Positions 1 to 6,564 are shown, counted from the stretch's first letter. The stretch: 47,835 nt of DNA from Bacteroides sp. (GCF_028690125.1 NZ_JAQVBV010000039.1:1-47835), one strand, 5' to 3'. Notes: generated from the letters alone by a model not told the origin. Made by a program: numbers and translations.

Positions 1-139
1 TATCTAATGTTTCATATCTTTTATCCATAATTTAAAATGTTTTATGCAAATATAAACATAAAGCGATAAATCCAATACGTCAAAGAACAATTACCGATTT
101 TCAGAGGCTCGATTTACCTCATTACTTCTTTGTTATTAG

Positions 140-346
140 TTAAACCTTCCCTCTTAGAAGTTTAAGGGCTGCTAACGGTTTTTTATTAGATAGTTGCATA
201 ATTGCTTTAAATAACTCGTCTTTTGCCGAATAATATCGACACATACGATCGTTCGCTTTATCTACCCTTCCGCTTCCATATATCCAAATCATGCCTTTAT
301 ACGTTTGGACGTTTTTCATTATTTTTTTCGCTTGTCTTAATTTCAT
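140..346 (-). CDS. Small basic phage protein, function unknown
   Basis: This is a 68-residue Lys/Arg-rich protein if translation begins at the Met of MKLRQAKKIMK. An upstream Met at 388 would give 82 residues, but the later start gives the KLRQAKKIMK opening that I associate with small early proteins of Bacteroidetes phages. No transmembrane segment, zinc site or known fold is visible. It has the same orientation as the leftward early genes but is separated from them by the oppositely oriented gene at 617-919 and the large hairpin at 421-557, so it may be a separate transcription unit. The first 139 bases of the window hold no gene that I can support. Confidence 0.5.
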   Translation of the reverse strand: MKLRQAKKIMKNVQTYKGMIWIYGSGRVDKANDRMCRYYSAKDELFKAIMQLSNKKPLAALKLLRGKV

Positions 347-420
347 ATCTACTTTTTTTATATCTTTGTCACGAATGCAAAAGAGCATTCTTTCGATTTA
401 ATTTTTTCGGTTTTGCGTAA

Positions 421-557
421 TCTTTGGAAAAGCGGCTAATTTTTTCTAAAAAGACATTACAGCGAAACCGGATGGTAATTCGTATGTTGTTTAACGACAA
501 TATACGTGCCCGTCCGGTTGCATGTAATGTCGGGTCGTTTAGCCGCTTCCTCAAAGA
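421..557. repeat. 137-nt imperfect palindrome (giant hairpin), possible structured RNA or replication/packaging element
   Basis: Three nested inverted repeats share one axis. The outer arms at 421-439 and 539-557 agree at 17 of 19 positions and contain AGCGGCTAA/TTAGCCGCT. The middle arms are around 453-472 (GACATTACA...ACCGGA) and 513-531 (TCCGGTTGC...ATGTC). The inner arms are CGTATGTTGT at 481-490 and ACAATATACG at 497-506, around a 6-base loop. The mispaired positions lie mostly between the arms. A minus-strand ORF runs through the element, but its sequence is better explained by the palindrome. A second perfect hairpin (GGCACG, 5-T loop, CGTGCC; 575-591) follows at once. I do not recognise a named RNA family. 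Confidence 0.7.
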
Positions 558-616
558 TTCTGTAACTGGATTAGGGCACGTTTTTCGTGCCTGATCTCAA
601 CTTAAAAATAAATACT

Positions 617-919
617 ATGAGGTCTAAAGAAGCACACAATTGCCCCTGTTCAATGAAAATAGACATGGAATTATCCGAAAATGTCTATGAGTTTCTAGTA
701 GTTTATTTTCCAGAGCTGGACTCTGAAAAAGACTGGAAAAACCTTCTCGACAAGAACCTGGAATGCTCTTTCTGCTTGTTAAATGCTGCTTTAAAAATCG
801 CCAAAAGAAGCAAATATAATCCTGAAATAACGCTTAAATTAGCAAGGTCTAAATGCATTGTAACAAGGATGTATTACACACGCATAGTATTGAAATTCTT
901 CCGCAGGCGAACGGATTAG
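617..919 (+). CDS. Hypothetical protein, opposite in orientation to the phage early operon
   Basis: The 100-residue product starts MRSKEAHNCPC and ends in a basic tail (KFFRRRTD). An in-frame start at 587 lies inside the small hairpin 575-591, so 617 is preferred. The protein has five Cys, four of them in the pairs CPC and CSFC, and a central acidic stretch (FPELDSEKD) followed by a basic half. No family is recognised. It is the only rightward gene among the leftward early genes and overlaps none of them, so it may be a separately regulated moron-like gene. Its upstream region is the large palindrome at 421-557. Confidence 0.5.
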   Translation: MRSKEAHNCPCSMKIDMELSENVYEFLVVYFPELDSEKDWKNLLDKNLECSFCLLNAALKIAKRSKYNPEITLKLARSKCIVTRMYYTRIVLKFFRRRTD

Positions 920-939
920 CCTATATTCAAATGTTTTCA

Positions 940-1305
940 TTATTGATCTTCATATTGATTAATAAACTCGTCTTTACTCTCTTCTTCGCTTCTTACAGGC
1001 TTCTTTACCGGAACGCGAATTGCCTTTTCTGTGAACTTACTCGATAGATACTGTTTCGCCTCGGTCCAACTTGAAAAATGCAAATCTGGATCAGTATAGA
1101 GCGACAGGATCGTTTCGTTTAGTTTATCTAACGCTCCGTATGAGCTCGAGTTTATCGTAACGTCCAAAGGTGAAAATTTGGCTACTAAGCCGTTATAATT
1201 CTCTGCAACGAATCGGTCAATATATCTCCGATTCTGTTCATTTACCGCGATGGGATTTACTAATACGTCGCGTAAATAATTTGTGTTTGATAGTTTTCTA
1301 ATCAT
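940..1305 (-). CDS. Hypothetical phage protein, last gene of the leftward early operon
   Basis: This is a 121-residue soluble protein with a conserved-looking N-terminal half (MIRKLSNTNYLRDVLVNPI, then NRRYIDRFVAENYNGLVAKF) and a charged C-terminus rich in Lys and Glu. No catalytic motif or membrane segment is visible. Its start follows the stop of the 1307-1636 gene with one base between them, which points to translational coupling in the same message. The position after the helicase loader suggests a replication or early accessory role, but that is inference from context only. Confidence 0.65.
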   Translation of the reverse strand: MIRKLSNTNYLRDVLVNPIAVNEQNRRYIDRFVAENYNGLVAKFSPLDVTINSSSYGALDKLNETILSLYTDPDLHFSSWTEAKQYLSSKFTEKAIRVPVKKPVRSEEESKDEFINQYEDQ

Positions 1306-1306
1306 A

Positions 1307-1636
1307 TTAAAATCCTCCTAATCGTAATTGTCCGTTCATTTCATCTACCTTGTATTGAGGTAGTTTTCGTTTTGGTTTAACATATTCGAAATGTCGTTCC
1401 GCCTCTGATAAGTCGTAAAACATTTCCTTGATTTCGTCCGGCAAAACTTCCTCGTCATCGTCGCCCGGTGTCGGATCGGCGACACGAAGGAAGCAGCCTA
1501 GAATGTACTGCATAATTTCATATGTGCTTTTGAAATGATAGTCAGCCCGTATCTTATCAAGCCGCCGCCATTGTTCCAGATCGACACGTACAGGAATCTT
1601 TTTGAAGTACACGAATTTCTTTTTTCTTCTTCGCAT
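1307..1636 (-). CDS. Hypothetical basic phage protein with a ribbon-helix-helix-like N-terminus
   Basis: The 109-residue product begins with a very basic stretch (MRRRKKKFVYFKK), then VRVDLEQWRRLDKIRADYHFKSTYEIMQYILGCF split across residues 16-50. The order is a short strand (PVRVDL) followed by two helices, resembling a ribbon-helix-helix DNA-binding fold of the Arc/CopG type, but no family match can be asserted. An acidic loop (DDDEE) and a basic tail follow. It lies between the helicase loader (17-base gap) and the 940-1305 gene (1-base gap) in the leftward operon. Confidence 0.65.
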   Translation of the reverse strand: MRRRKKKFVYFKKIPVRVDLEQWRRLDKIRADYHFKSTYEIMQYILGCFLRVADPTPGDDDEEVLPDEIKEMFYDLSEAERHFEYVKPKRKLPQYKVDEMNGQLRLGGF

Positions 1637-1652
1637 GGTTTATTATTTAAGT

Positions 1653-2327
1653 TTACCTTCTACTAGCTCCGTTCAAGTCTAAAACGTTGAACATCTCATT
1701 TATTCGATCCGCGATATACGCCCCGTAAATAGTCTGTATTTCCTTGATCGTTAGATTTGTTGTTACATGTGTTATCGCTTCATGTCTCAACTCGTACCGA
1801 CATTGAAAAATATACTGCATCACGTTCAACTCAGTGCCGAAGTATTTCGCCGGGATTGGCTCGCGGCCTAATTCATCGAAACAGATCATTCGCGGCGAAC
1901 CGTTGTTGTACGTGTACAACTCTAACGCATCCTTCCCACGCATTGAAAAGCTATTCGCAATGAAGGAGGCCGAATCTACCCTAAAACCGCCGATCGGATA
2001 ACCGCCCTTCTCTTTACCGCGTGTGAAATACCCGTATCGGTTTAAAATCTGCATGATAGTACTTTTACCCGTACCGATATCACCTCGTAGCAATAGCCCT
2101 TTATTTGCGTCTAGCTTCTCGGAATGTCCTTCTGTGTACAAAAAGAGTTGATTCATTAGGTTCTTATTGGAGTCGTCAATCTTAAAACCGGGACAAACGT
2201 ACTTACAACACGCTTTAAACCATTCCGGGCGTTTTCCTATTTCTATCGGCTCATCATAATACGGTAGTCCGTATGATAGTATCGCCGCTATCGATAGAGT
2301 TTGTTTGCTTCTTGTTTCCATATTCAT
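1653..2327 (-). CDS. DnaC-like AAA+ helicase loader ATPase
   Basis: This 224-residue AAA+ protein would load the replicative helicase onto phage DNA. Walker A is GDIGTGKST at residues 82-90, Walker B is MICFDE ending at 151-152, and a sensor-like TTN lies near residue 188. The N-terminal 80 residues carry a Cys-containing segment (CCKYVCPG) that is not typical of E. coli DnaC. The start overlaps the end of the upstream initiator gene by 74 bases, which is long even for a phage. No convincing later start precedes the ATPase core. Initiator followed by loader is the usual order in phage replication modules. The family assignment rests on the motifs; the identity of the helicase partner is inferred. 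Confidence 0.85.
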   Translation of the reverse strand: MNMETRSKQTLSIAAILSYGLPYYDEPIEIGKRPEWFKACCKYVCPGFKIDDSNKNLMNQLFLYTEGHSEKLDANKGLLLRGDIGTGKSTIMQILNRYGYFTRGKEKGGYPIGGFRVDSASFIANSFSMRGKDALELYTYNNGSPRMICFDELGREPIPAKYFGTELNVMQYIFQCRYELRHEAITHVTTNLTIKEIQTIYGAYIADRINEMFNVLDLNGASRR

Positions 2328-3003
2328 TTTTATTGTTTTTCAGTTCAAAGAATCCCGCCCAATTATTTGCAATCGCCTCATTTATGATTTGAGATGCAAT
2401 CGCCGGATTATCTTTGCTCAATTTCACTAATTTGCTGTAACACGCTTTAAGTGACTTTTCCGATTTGTAATTTTCCCGTCTGTCTTTTTTGTATTCAAGC
2501 CAAAGAATAAACGTCTCTAAAAACTCGTTAGATATAAAATCAAAATCTCCATGAGAGACTTTAGAGAGTATATTTTCGTTTGGTTTCTGTTTTAGTTTAT
2601 TATAGTCCATACTATTGGTAGTACTATTGGTTGCCTTATCTCCCATCTTATCGGTTGGTTTATCGGGCGTATTATCTACCGTATTATTTACGGTAGATAA
2701 TACGGTAGTTTTAAACTCCTTCACAAAAGAATAGGAACTAACAACACGTCTACTTTTACCAGATTTATAATAAACCAATCCTGCGTTTATCAAAGACTCG
2801 CGAGCTTTTACAAGTGTTCTCTCGTTCACGTTAAGCGCAAAACAAAGTTCAATGTTCGAGCAATCGAAAACGTCCCTCCAATCTTCGCCGTTACAAATAG
2901 CCACTAATTCGTAAAATAGGGCTTGTTCGGTGGCGGTAAATCTGAAACGTCGTCTCGCTTTTCTCATCTTCTCAGTTAGCGTATATCCGTCTATATTCAT
3001 CAC
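2254..3003 (-). CDS. Phage replication initiator with N-terminal winged helix
   Basis: This is a 249-residue two-domain protein. Residues about 10-95 (FRFTATEQALFYELV, then NERTLVKARESLINAGLVYY) look like the winged helix-turn-helix of phage replication initiators of the DnaD/lambda O type. Residues about 100-135 form a low-complexity Asp/Asn/Thr linker (TVNNTVDNTPDKPTDK). The C-terminal part (residues 150-235) is helical, with FILWLEYKKDRRENYKSEKSLKACY, split here by no motif, resembling regions that contact helicase loaders. The linker DNA contains inverted and direct repeats (see 2605-2708), as in lambda O where the origin lies inside the gene. The next gene is a DnaC-like loader. The role as initiator is inferred from architecture and neighbour. 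Confidence 0.75.
   Translation of the reverse strand: MMNIDGYTLTEKMRKARRRFRFTATEQALFYELVAICNGEDWRDVFDCSNIELCFALNVNERTLVKARESLINAGLVYYKSGKSRRVVSSYSFVKEFKTTVLSTVNNTVDNTPDKPTDKMGDKATNSTTNSMDYNKLKQKPNENILSKVSHGDFDFISNEFLETFILWLEYKKDRRENYKSEKSLKACYSKLVKLSKDNPAIASQIINEAIANNWAGFFELKNNKNEYGNKKQTNSIDSGDTIIRTTVL
2605..2708. repeat. Cluster of inverted and direct repeats inside the initiator gene, candidate phage origin
   Basis: A perfect 13-base inverted repeat (ATTATCTACCGTA at 2671-2683 and its complement at 2689-2701, 5-base loop) is followed directly by another copy of TACGGTAG ending at 2708. Just to the left are two copies of ACTATTGGT, and TATCGG-type repeats near 2649 and 2661. The DNA encodes the disordered linker between the two domains of the initiator, so it is free to carry cis signals. 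Lambda and lambdoid phages keep origin iterons in exactly this place. No AT-rich unwinding element or replication start has been tested here. Confidence 0.45.
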
Positions 3004-3014
3004 ACTTATAAAGT

Positions 3015-3167
3015 CTATCGCGCTACATAATAACTACAAATCCTTATCCCTATGGACCGCCCCACTTTGAGGACGGAGCAATAGCAAATAAAATTCTTCT
3101 TTTCTCCGCCGTTGCGACACGTTCGACAATCGTGTTTTACTTGCGCCTGTGTTGTTTTCTTCGCCAT
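3015..3167 (-). CDS. Cys-rich 50-residue phage miniprotein
   Basis: The start at 3167 has a strong ribosome binding site (AGGAGGT seven bases upstream), unusual for Bacteroides genes and good support for a gene this short. The product begins MAKKTTQAQVKHDCRTC and has Cys pairs CRTC and CYC followed by a distal Cys, consistent with a small zinc-binding knuckle, then a basic GRSIGIRIC segment. It starts one base after the stop of the DUF1064 gene and lies upstream of the initiator. Function is unknown; the Cys spacing suggests a structural metal. Confidence 0.75.
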   Translation of the reverse strand: MAKKTTQAQVKHDCRTCRNGGEKKNFICYCSVLKVGRSIGIRICSYYVAR

Positions 3168-3168
3168 T

Positions 3169-3519
3169 TTATACCTCCTTTATTTTTATCCCATGAATAT
3201 AAAGCATGAGTTTTCGTTTAATTATATACTCCTTTGTTCGAACTCCTTTCGTATCCTCGACGACATATTCTCCGTCACGATAGTAAACGAAATCCGCGAT
3301 GTAGTAAACACCTCGTTCGAGAAGCTCTTTTTTACATAACATCTTTCGCGCTCCCTGTACTTCGTAGAAACGATATTGAGGCGAAATAAGCTCGTATCTA
3401 ACTTGTTCTTGTAGTCCGGTTATAATTCCCTTCTTTTCGAGTAGTTTCAACTCCTTAGCGCGTCGATACTCTTTTTTAGAATCGTATCCGTCTATCTTTA
3501 CATTGTTATACTTTGCCAT
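3169..3519 (-). CDS. DUF1064 family phage nuclease-like protein
   Basis: The 116-residue product begins MAKYNNVKIDGYDSKKEYRR. The ORF is open for 24 more codons upstream, but those codons fall in the tRNA-like gene, so 3519 is the likely start. The central pattern (SKKEYRRAKELKLLEKKG, then YIADFVYYRDGEYVVEDTKG) matches the DUF1064 family, which resembles small PD-(D/E)xK or Holliday-junction-type nucleases. The conserved D of IADF and the E-D-x-K of VVEDTKG would be the metal and catalytic residues. It belongs to the leftward early operon. The family call is fairly firm; nuclease activity is inferred. Confidence 0.75.
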   Translation of the reverse strand: MAKYNNVKIDGYDSKKEYRRAKELKLLEKKGIITGLQEQVRYELISPQYRFYEVQGARKMLCKKELLERGVYYIADFVYYRDGEYVVEDTKGVRTKEYIIKRKLMLYIHGIKIKEV

Positions 3520-3540
3520 ATTAATTAGGTTTGTGAATTG

Positions 3541-3654
3541 TGGATAAGCCCGATTCGAACCGGGATGAAAGCCGCCCGACTTTCTCTGCATAGCTTGTTA
3601 TTTATTGCGTGGACTTACAAGCGCTTTAGCGTCTACCAATTCCGCCACTTATCC
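3541..3654 (-). tRNA. tRNA-like gene (class II, Leu-type D-arm) with abnormal anticodon arm
   Basis: Reading the minus strand, a 7-bp acceptor stem GGATAAG/CTTATCC with discriminator A encloses a D-arm identical to tRNA-Leu (TGGCGGAATTGGTAGACGC), a variable-arm hairpin GAAAG...CTTTC, and a T-arm CCCGG-TTCGAA-TCGGG whose loop is one base short. The anticodon arm does not fit: GCTTGT pairs with ACAAGC but encloses 18 bases instead of 7, and six unpaired bases sit between the D-arm and this stem. Total length is 114 nt against about 85 for a normal leucine tRNA. CCA is not encoded. It could be a decayed tRNA, a tRNA with an insertion, or a tRNA mimic. The anticodon cannot be assigned. Confidence 0.55.
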
Positions 3655-3659
3655 GATTT

Positions 3660-3678
3660 GCCGGGACTTTCACCCGGC
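3660..3678. other. Perfect 6-bp hairpin upstream of the tRNA-like gene
   Basis: GCCGGG (3660-3665), a 7-base loop and CCCGGC (3673-3678) form a GC-rich stem directly in front of the tRNA-like gene on the minus strand. No T-run follows in that direction, so a simple intrinsic terminator is unlikely. It may be a processing signal separating the tRNA-like RNA from the operon mRNA. Confidence 0.4.
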
Positions 3679-3684
3679 TTGTTG

Positions 3685-3867
3685 TCAAAATTTAATAGAA
3701 TCAGATATTAACGAATCGCATTTATATATACGATATCTATTACCCGAAATACTTCTTAGAAGGTATACGTTACCATTAGCGTCTTTAACCAAATGGTTAT
3801 TTAACCTGTGTCGATCACATGCACATATAAAGAGAATCATTAAAACAAATAGTATCATCTTTTTCAT
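3685..3867 (-). CDS. Small phage lipoprotein
   Basis: This is a 60-residue protein with a textbook export signal: MKKM followed by a hydrophobic run and FICAC ending at Cys17, a plausible signal peptidase II site. The mature part is only about 44 residues (DRHRLNNH..., ending SDSIKF). Small lipoproteins in phage early or lysogeny regions often act in superinfection exclusion, but nothing here proves that. It overlaps the start of the DUF4494 gene by four bases (ATGA type) and precedes the tRNA-like gene. Confidence 0.7.
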   Translation of the reverse strand: MKKMILFVLMILFICACDRHRLNNHLVKDANGNVYLLRSISGNRYRIYKCDSLISDSIKF

Positions 3868-4316
3868 ACTTCGTCGTCTTTCTTTGCATCATACGGATAA
3901 ACATCTACAATAGCCGTTTCTTTAAGAAGAATAGAAATATAATCCGCCATCGTTCCTTTCATACCTTCATCGAGTTTCTTCATCGCGTCGTGAATGTCTG
4001 CGGCTTGTACAAGTATATTCGTATAAGTCCGTTTTTCCTTGCCGCTCACCTCATCAAGTGTAATAAATGCGAGTCGCCCAGCAAACCATTTATCGGCGGA
4101 ATCCTCTTCGCTCGTAAATATCTCGCTATAATGTGCGCGGGAAATGTCTACGACTGTAAACTCACCGGAAATAAACGGTGTCATTTCTTCAATTATCCTC
4201 GCCTCTGCTTCGGTAAAACTTAGCGCATCGACTAAGTACGGTTCAGTTACTTTCTTATTGCTTCCGTCCCCTACTACTTTCTCGTAACGGATTTTACATA
4301 AAAACCAAGTGTGCAT
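3864..4316 (-). CDS. DUF4494 domain phage protein
   Basis: This 150-residue protein opens MHTWFLCKIRYEKV and contains KKVTEPYLVDALSFTEAEAR, the signature of DUF4494, a family common in Bacteroidetes phages and mobile elements. It is predicted soluble, with alternating strands and helices and an acidic C-terminus (DAKKDDEV). Its function is not known. In this operon it lies between the exonuclease gene (54-base gap upstream) and the small lipoprotein (4-base overlap downstream). Its association with recombination genes may hint at a DNA-metabolism role, which is inference. Confidence 0.85.
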   Translation of the reverse strand: MHTWFLCKIRYEKVVGDGSNKKVTEPYLVDALSFTEAEARIIEEMTPFISGEFTVVDISRAHYSEIFTSEEDSADKWFAGRLAFITLDEVSGKEKRTYTNILVQAADIHDAMKKLDEGMKGTMADYISILLKETAIVDVYPYDAKKDDEV

Positions 4317-4370
4317 AATAATTCGTGTTTATTAAAGTGTTTATAAAAAAATGTAATTAATCGTGTTGTG

Positions 4371-5183
4371 TTAGTGTTGTGACGGTACTTTCTTTGTCAG
4401 CTTTCGTAATTCTTTCTTTAATTTATAGATTTGATTCTGTACCGGAACGTTTCCTTTTGATTGAGGTTTTAACACCTCGATCTGCAATTTTAAATCTAGG
4501 ACCGCCCCTGCCTTATCAACGCAATCCAGCAAATCCAGACCGGAACGAATTGATTCGTCTATCATTTCACTAGCTAACCGGATACGATCATAGAGCCTCT
4601 TTATATTTTCGACATGATCGGCGCGATTCATCTCTAGTATTCGCCCATCATTAACATATCCGTCATAAATAACATAGTACAACTTATCTACATCCGGGCG
4701 ACCTAAAAAGTGTCCGAGAAACTGATAGTAATACTCGTCCTTTTCGTTAATAGTATTCCCGAATTGCAATGATTCAATTTTGCCCTGCGACATCGGACAC
4801 TTGATCTCGCCCAGAGCGATAACTTTTCCGTCAAATCCATATACATAGAAGTCGGGCGAATCTCCGAAGCCTTCAAACGGTTCATTGAAAACGATGTCGT
4901 TAAAATCGGTTGTACACGACTTTATCTCATTCAGCAATTGACTGCGTACCCACTCTATTGCAAGTGGTTCGTTCTCATGTCCCCAATCAAACGCCTTATT
5001 ACTTCCATTCTCTCGTATCATCCCGGTTCTGCGTTCATAGCGAACGATATACATCACATCTAAAGCAGCTTTACCGAACGGACAACCCTTGCCCGATTTC
5101 ATTAGATCGGGAAGCGTAGAGGCGGTTATTTTTCCGCGTCTCTTTTCCCTCCATTCAATTTCTTTCTCTTCAATTGATTTCAT
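4371..5183 (-). CDS. YqaJ / lambda-exonuclease family recombinase
   Basis: This is a 270-residue 5'-3' dsDNA exonuclease of the viral recombination type (PD-(D/E)xK fold). The YqaJ signature is complete: KITASTLPDLM at 18-28, the GHENEP box at 68-73, GDSPDF with Asp108/Asp111, and GEIKCP with Glu126 and Lys128 as the metal and catalytic residues. The C-terminal 90 residues are helical and charged. The usual partner is a single-strand annealing protein; the upstream gene (5170-5655), which overlaps this one by 14 bases, is the natural candidate. Together they would repair or concatenate phage DNA. The nuclease assignment is strong and its exact polarity is inferred from the family. Confidence 0.9.
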   Translation of the reverse strand: MKSIEEKEIEWREKRRGKITASTLPDLMKSGKGCPFGKAALDVMYIVRYERRTGMIRENGSNKAFDWGHENEPLAIEWVRSQLLNEIKSCTTDFNDIVFNEPFEGFGDSPDFYVYGFDGKVIALGEIKCPMSQGKIESLQFGNTINEKDEYYYQFLGHFLGRPDVDKLYYVIYDGYVNDGRILEMNRADHVENIKRLYDRIRLASEMIDESIRSGLDLLDCVDKAGAVLDLKLQIEVLKPQSKGNVPVQNQIYKLKKELRKLTKKVPSQH

Positions 5184-5655
5184 GTGCTACTAATTCTTTG
5201 ATTTGTTCTTTAGTTAGTTTATATTTCGTTTGAACCTGAGCGACTGTATAACCACCCGCGAGCGCATCGAGAATATTTTTCCAGACGGCGGACCCAGTTT
5301 CGACTACAGGTAATGAGTTTTCTATCTTCGGGATGAATGGACGAATACGGAGAGAATCAACTTTTTCGCCAAAAGCGTCCACAATTGCCGATCCAATTTG
5401 AATTTGCTTGTTTATCCATTCTTCAAAATTCGGAGTTTTGAAAATCTTCGTCATTGTCTTGCAATTAGTTCGATTTAGAATCATCGGTTTAACGTTCTCG
5501 TAAAAGTAAGCGACGAAGCACTCTTCTTTTTTCCCAGATGCGCCGACTACCTGCTCTTTTTTCGTTTCGCGGATGGTAAGAATTATATCTTTACCGTCCG
5601 GTAGGCTGTAAGCGCCTAAGTAGTCATAATTAAATTGAGTTTTCCAGTGTGTCAT
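5170..5655 (-). CDS. Exonuclease partner, conserved phage protein (candidate annealing or ssDNA-binding protein)
   Basis: The start is placed at MTHWKTQFNYDYLGAYSLP, giving 161 residues; 20 extra codons upstream are open but unlike a protein start. The sequence shows a globular N-terminal half (GKDIILTIRETKKEQVVG, then FVAYFYENVKPMILNRTNC) and a C-terminal helix-turn-helix-like end (YTVAQVQTKYKLTKEQIKEL). I recognise the N-terminal pattern from conserved proteins beside YqaJ exonucleases in Bacteroidetes phages, but not as a classical RecT or Erf. Its stop overlaps the exonuclease start by 14 bases, so the two are probably made together. The annealing role is inferred from that linkage only. 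Confidence 0.65.
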   Translation of the reverse strand: MTHWKTQFNYDYLGAYSLPDGKDIILTIRETKKEQVVGASGKKEECFVAYFYENVKPMILNRTNCKTMTKIFKTPNFEEWINKQIQIGSAIVDAFGEKVDSLRIRPFIPKIENSLPVVETGSAVWKNILDALAGGYTVAQVQTKYKLTKEQIKELVAHEIN

Positions 5656-5665
5656 AATTGTATAT

Positions 5666-5890
5666 TTAAAAATTATCTGATACATTTTGATAAAGCGATT
5701 CATAACAACGCGCACAAACAGTAATCATTTTTGTACCGCGTCTGCCACGTTCGTACGTCTCGACCTCTAACTCTACCTCTTCGCCCGACTCGATCTCTTC
5801 GCCGCAATCTTCGCAATGTAGAGTATCGGAAGGACATGCGCCTAACACTTTGCAAATTCGGCAATTACCGATACATTGAGGATTCGCCAT
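5666..5890 (-). CDS. Small zinc-ribbon protein
   Basis: The 74-residue protein has eight Cys in pairs: CIGNCRIC and C near the N-terminus, CEDC in the middle, and CARC near the end. CEDC...CARC is separated by an acidic segment (EEIESGEEVELEVE) and a basic one (YERGRRGTK), as in treble-clef or zinc-ribbon modules. No larger family is recognised. It overlaps the membrane-protein gene upstream by 26 bases and stops 10 bases before the exonuclease partner, so it is co-transcribed with the recombination genes. Confidence 0.7.
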   Translation of the reverse strand: MANPQCIGNCRICKVLGACPSDTLHCEDCGEEIESGEEVELEVETYERGRRGTKMITVCARCYESLYQNVSDNF

Positions 5891-6053
5891 GCTTTTTTAC
5901 GTTTAAATAGTTACAGACTAGCACATATACAATCGTTAGAAATACGATCAATAGTGCGATAATTAATTTGCCTCGTTCCGGTTCACCCTCTGCGAGACTA
6001 CACGCTAGAAGCATTAAGATTATAGCGATAGGGCTTTGTTTTAGTGTTAGCAT
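5865..6053 (-). CDS. Small membrane protein, two transmembrane segments
   Basis: This 62-residue protein has two hydrophobic segments, about residues 8-20 (IAIILMLLACSLA) and 30-49 (IIALLIVFLTIVYVLVC), joined by a charged loop (EGEPERGK), and a basic tail. It could be a small holin-like or exclusion protein, but early-operon position argues against lysis, so function is left open. It overlaps the zinc-ribbon gene by 26 bases. Confidence 0.55.
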   Translation of the reverse strand: MLTLKQSPIAIILMLLACSLAEGEPERGKLIIALLIVFLTIVYVLVCNYLNVKKHGESSMYR

Positions 6054-6064
6054 AATATTTCGTT

Positions 6065-6313
6065 TTAAATTGGATATTCTTCGCTATAAGCGTACCGTAG
6101 TACATCGTCCGCCTTACACCGCCATTTCCCATGCTGGTGCGCTGTCGGTTTATCAACTTCAATTTTTCCATGTCCGACTAAATCCTCCAACCTTCGACGA
6201 CCTCCAACAATTTCTGCCGCCATATTCTTACTAAAAGTTATCACTTTCGTAGCGGAATAAATTCGGTTTATTTCATCCGCTAGTATTTCATTGTAACGTT
6301 CTGGTGTTATCAT
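6065..6313 (-). CDS. Small phage protein, possible DNA-binding
   Basis: The 82-residue product begins MITPERYNEILADEINRIY and continues with FSKNMAAEIVGGRRRLEDLVGHG, which reads as helix-turn-helix, then HGKWRCKADDVLRYA. The second half resembles excisionase/MerR-like winged modules in which an aromatic-basic wing follows the helices (compare RKWRFR...DV). It is the second gene of the leftward operon, a usual place for an excisionase or Cro-type regulator. The reading is tentative. It overlaps the upstream gene by four bases. Confidence 0.55.
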   Translation of the reverse strand: MITPERYNEILADEINRIYSATKVITFSKNMAAEIVGGRRRLEDLVGHGKIEVDKPTAHQHGKWRCKADDVLRYAYSEEYPI

Positions 6314-6498
6314 TGCAACCTAGTTAAAAAAATTCCTAACTCTGTTGATTTTGTTTTAAACAGCGCTAAGCCTTTTCTTTTAAGTTGGCTTGCTGTCGCC
6401 TTTGCGGTATCTTCATGATCTTTAGTGAAGAAAACCGGATCACCTACGTTTAAATTAAGTAGGTTTTTACGCGTTGGTTTAATTGGTGTTGTGTTCAT
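6310..6498 (-). CDS. First gene of the leftward early operon, small protein of unknown function
   Basis: The 62-residue product (MNTTPIKPTRKNLLNLNVG...) has a basic N-terminus, a KDHEDTAKATASQLKRKG helix and no membrane segment. It resembles small DNA-mimic or regulatory proteins only in size. The gene is first after the operator region 6499-6686, so its message would carry a leader of about 100 bases that includes four 8-base tandem repeats (6527-6558). The stop overlaps the next start by four bases. Confidence 0.6.
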   Translation of the reverse strand: MNTTPIKPTRKNLLNLNVGDPVFFTKDHEDTAKATASQLKRKGLALFKTKSTELGIFLTRLQ

Positions 6499-6526
6499 TG
6501 TTCATAATTCATTTATTAGCTTTATT

Positions 6527-6558
6527 TGCTGATATGCTGAAATGCTGATATACTGATT
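6527..6558. repeat. Four tandem 8-bp repeats in the leader of the leftward operon
   Basis: TGCTGATA, TGCTGAAA, TGCTGATA and TACTGATT follow each other without spacers. They lie between the predicted start of the leftward transcript (about 6597) and the first start codon at 6498, and just upstream of the rightward -33 element at 6565. They could bind a phage regulator or act in the mRNA leader. Confidence 0.7.
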
Positions 6559-6564
6559 CATTTA

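Noticed and set aside
369..554. A 61-codon minus-strand ORF within the giant palindrome
   Set aside because: Its length is covered by the 421-557 inverted repeat and its protein text has no conserved look, so the DNA structure explains it better than a gene.
2671..2708. The perfect inverted repeat in the initiator gene as a transcription terminator
   Set aside because: It is inside a coding region and AT-rich, with no T-run matched to gene ends; origin-type repeats fit better.
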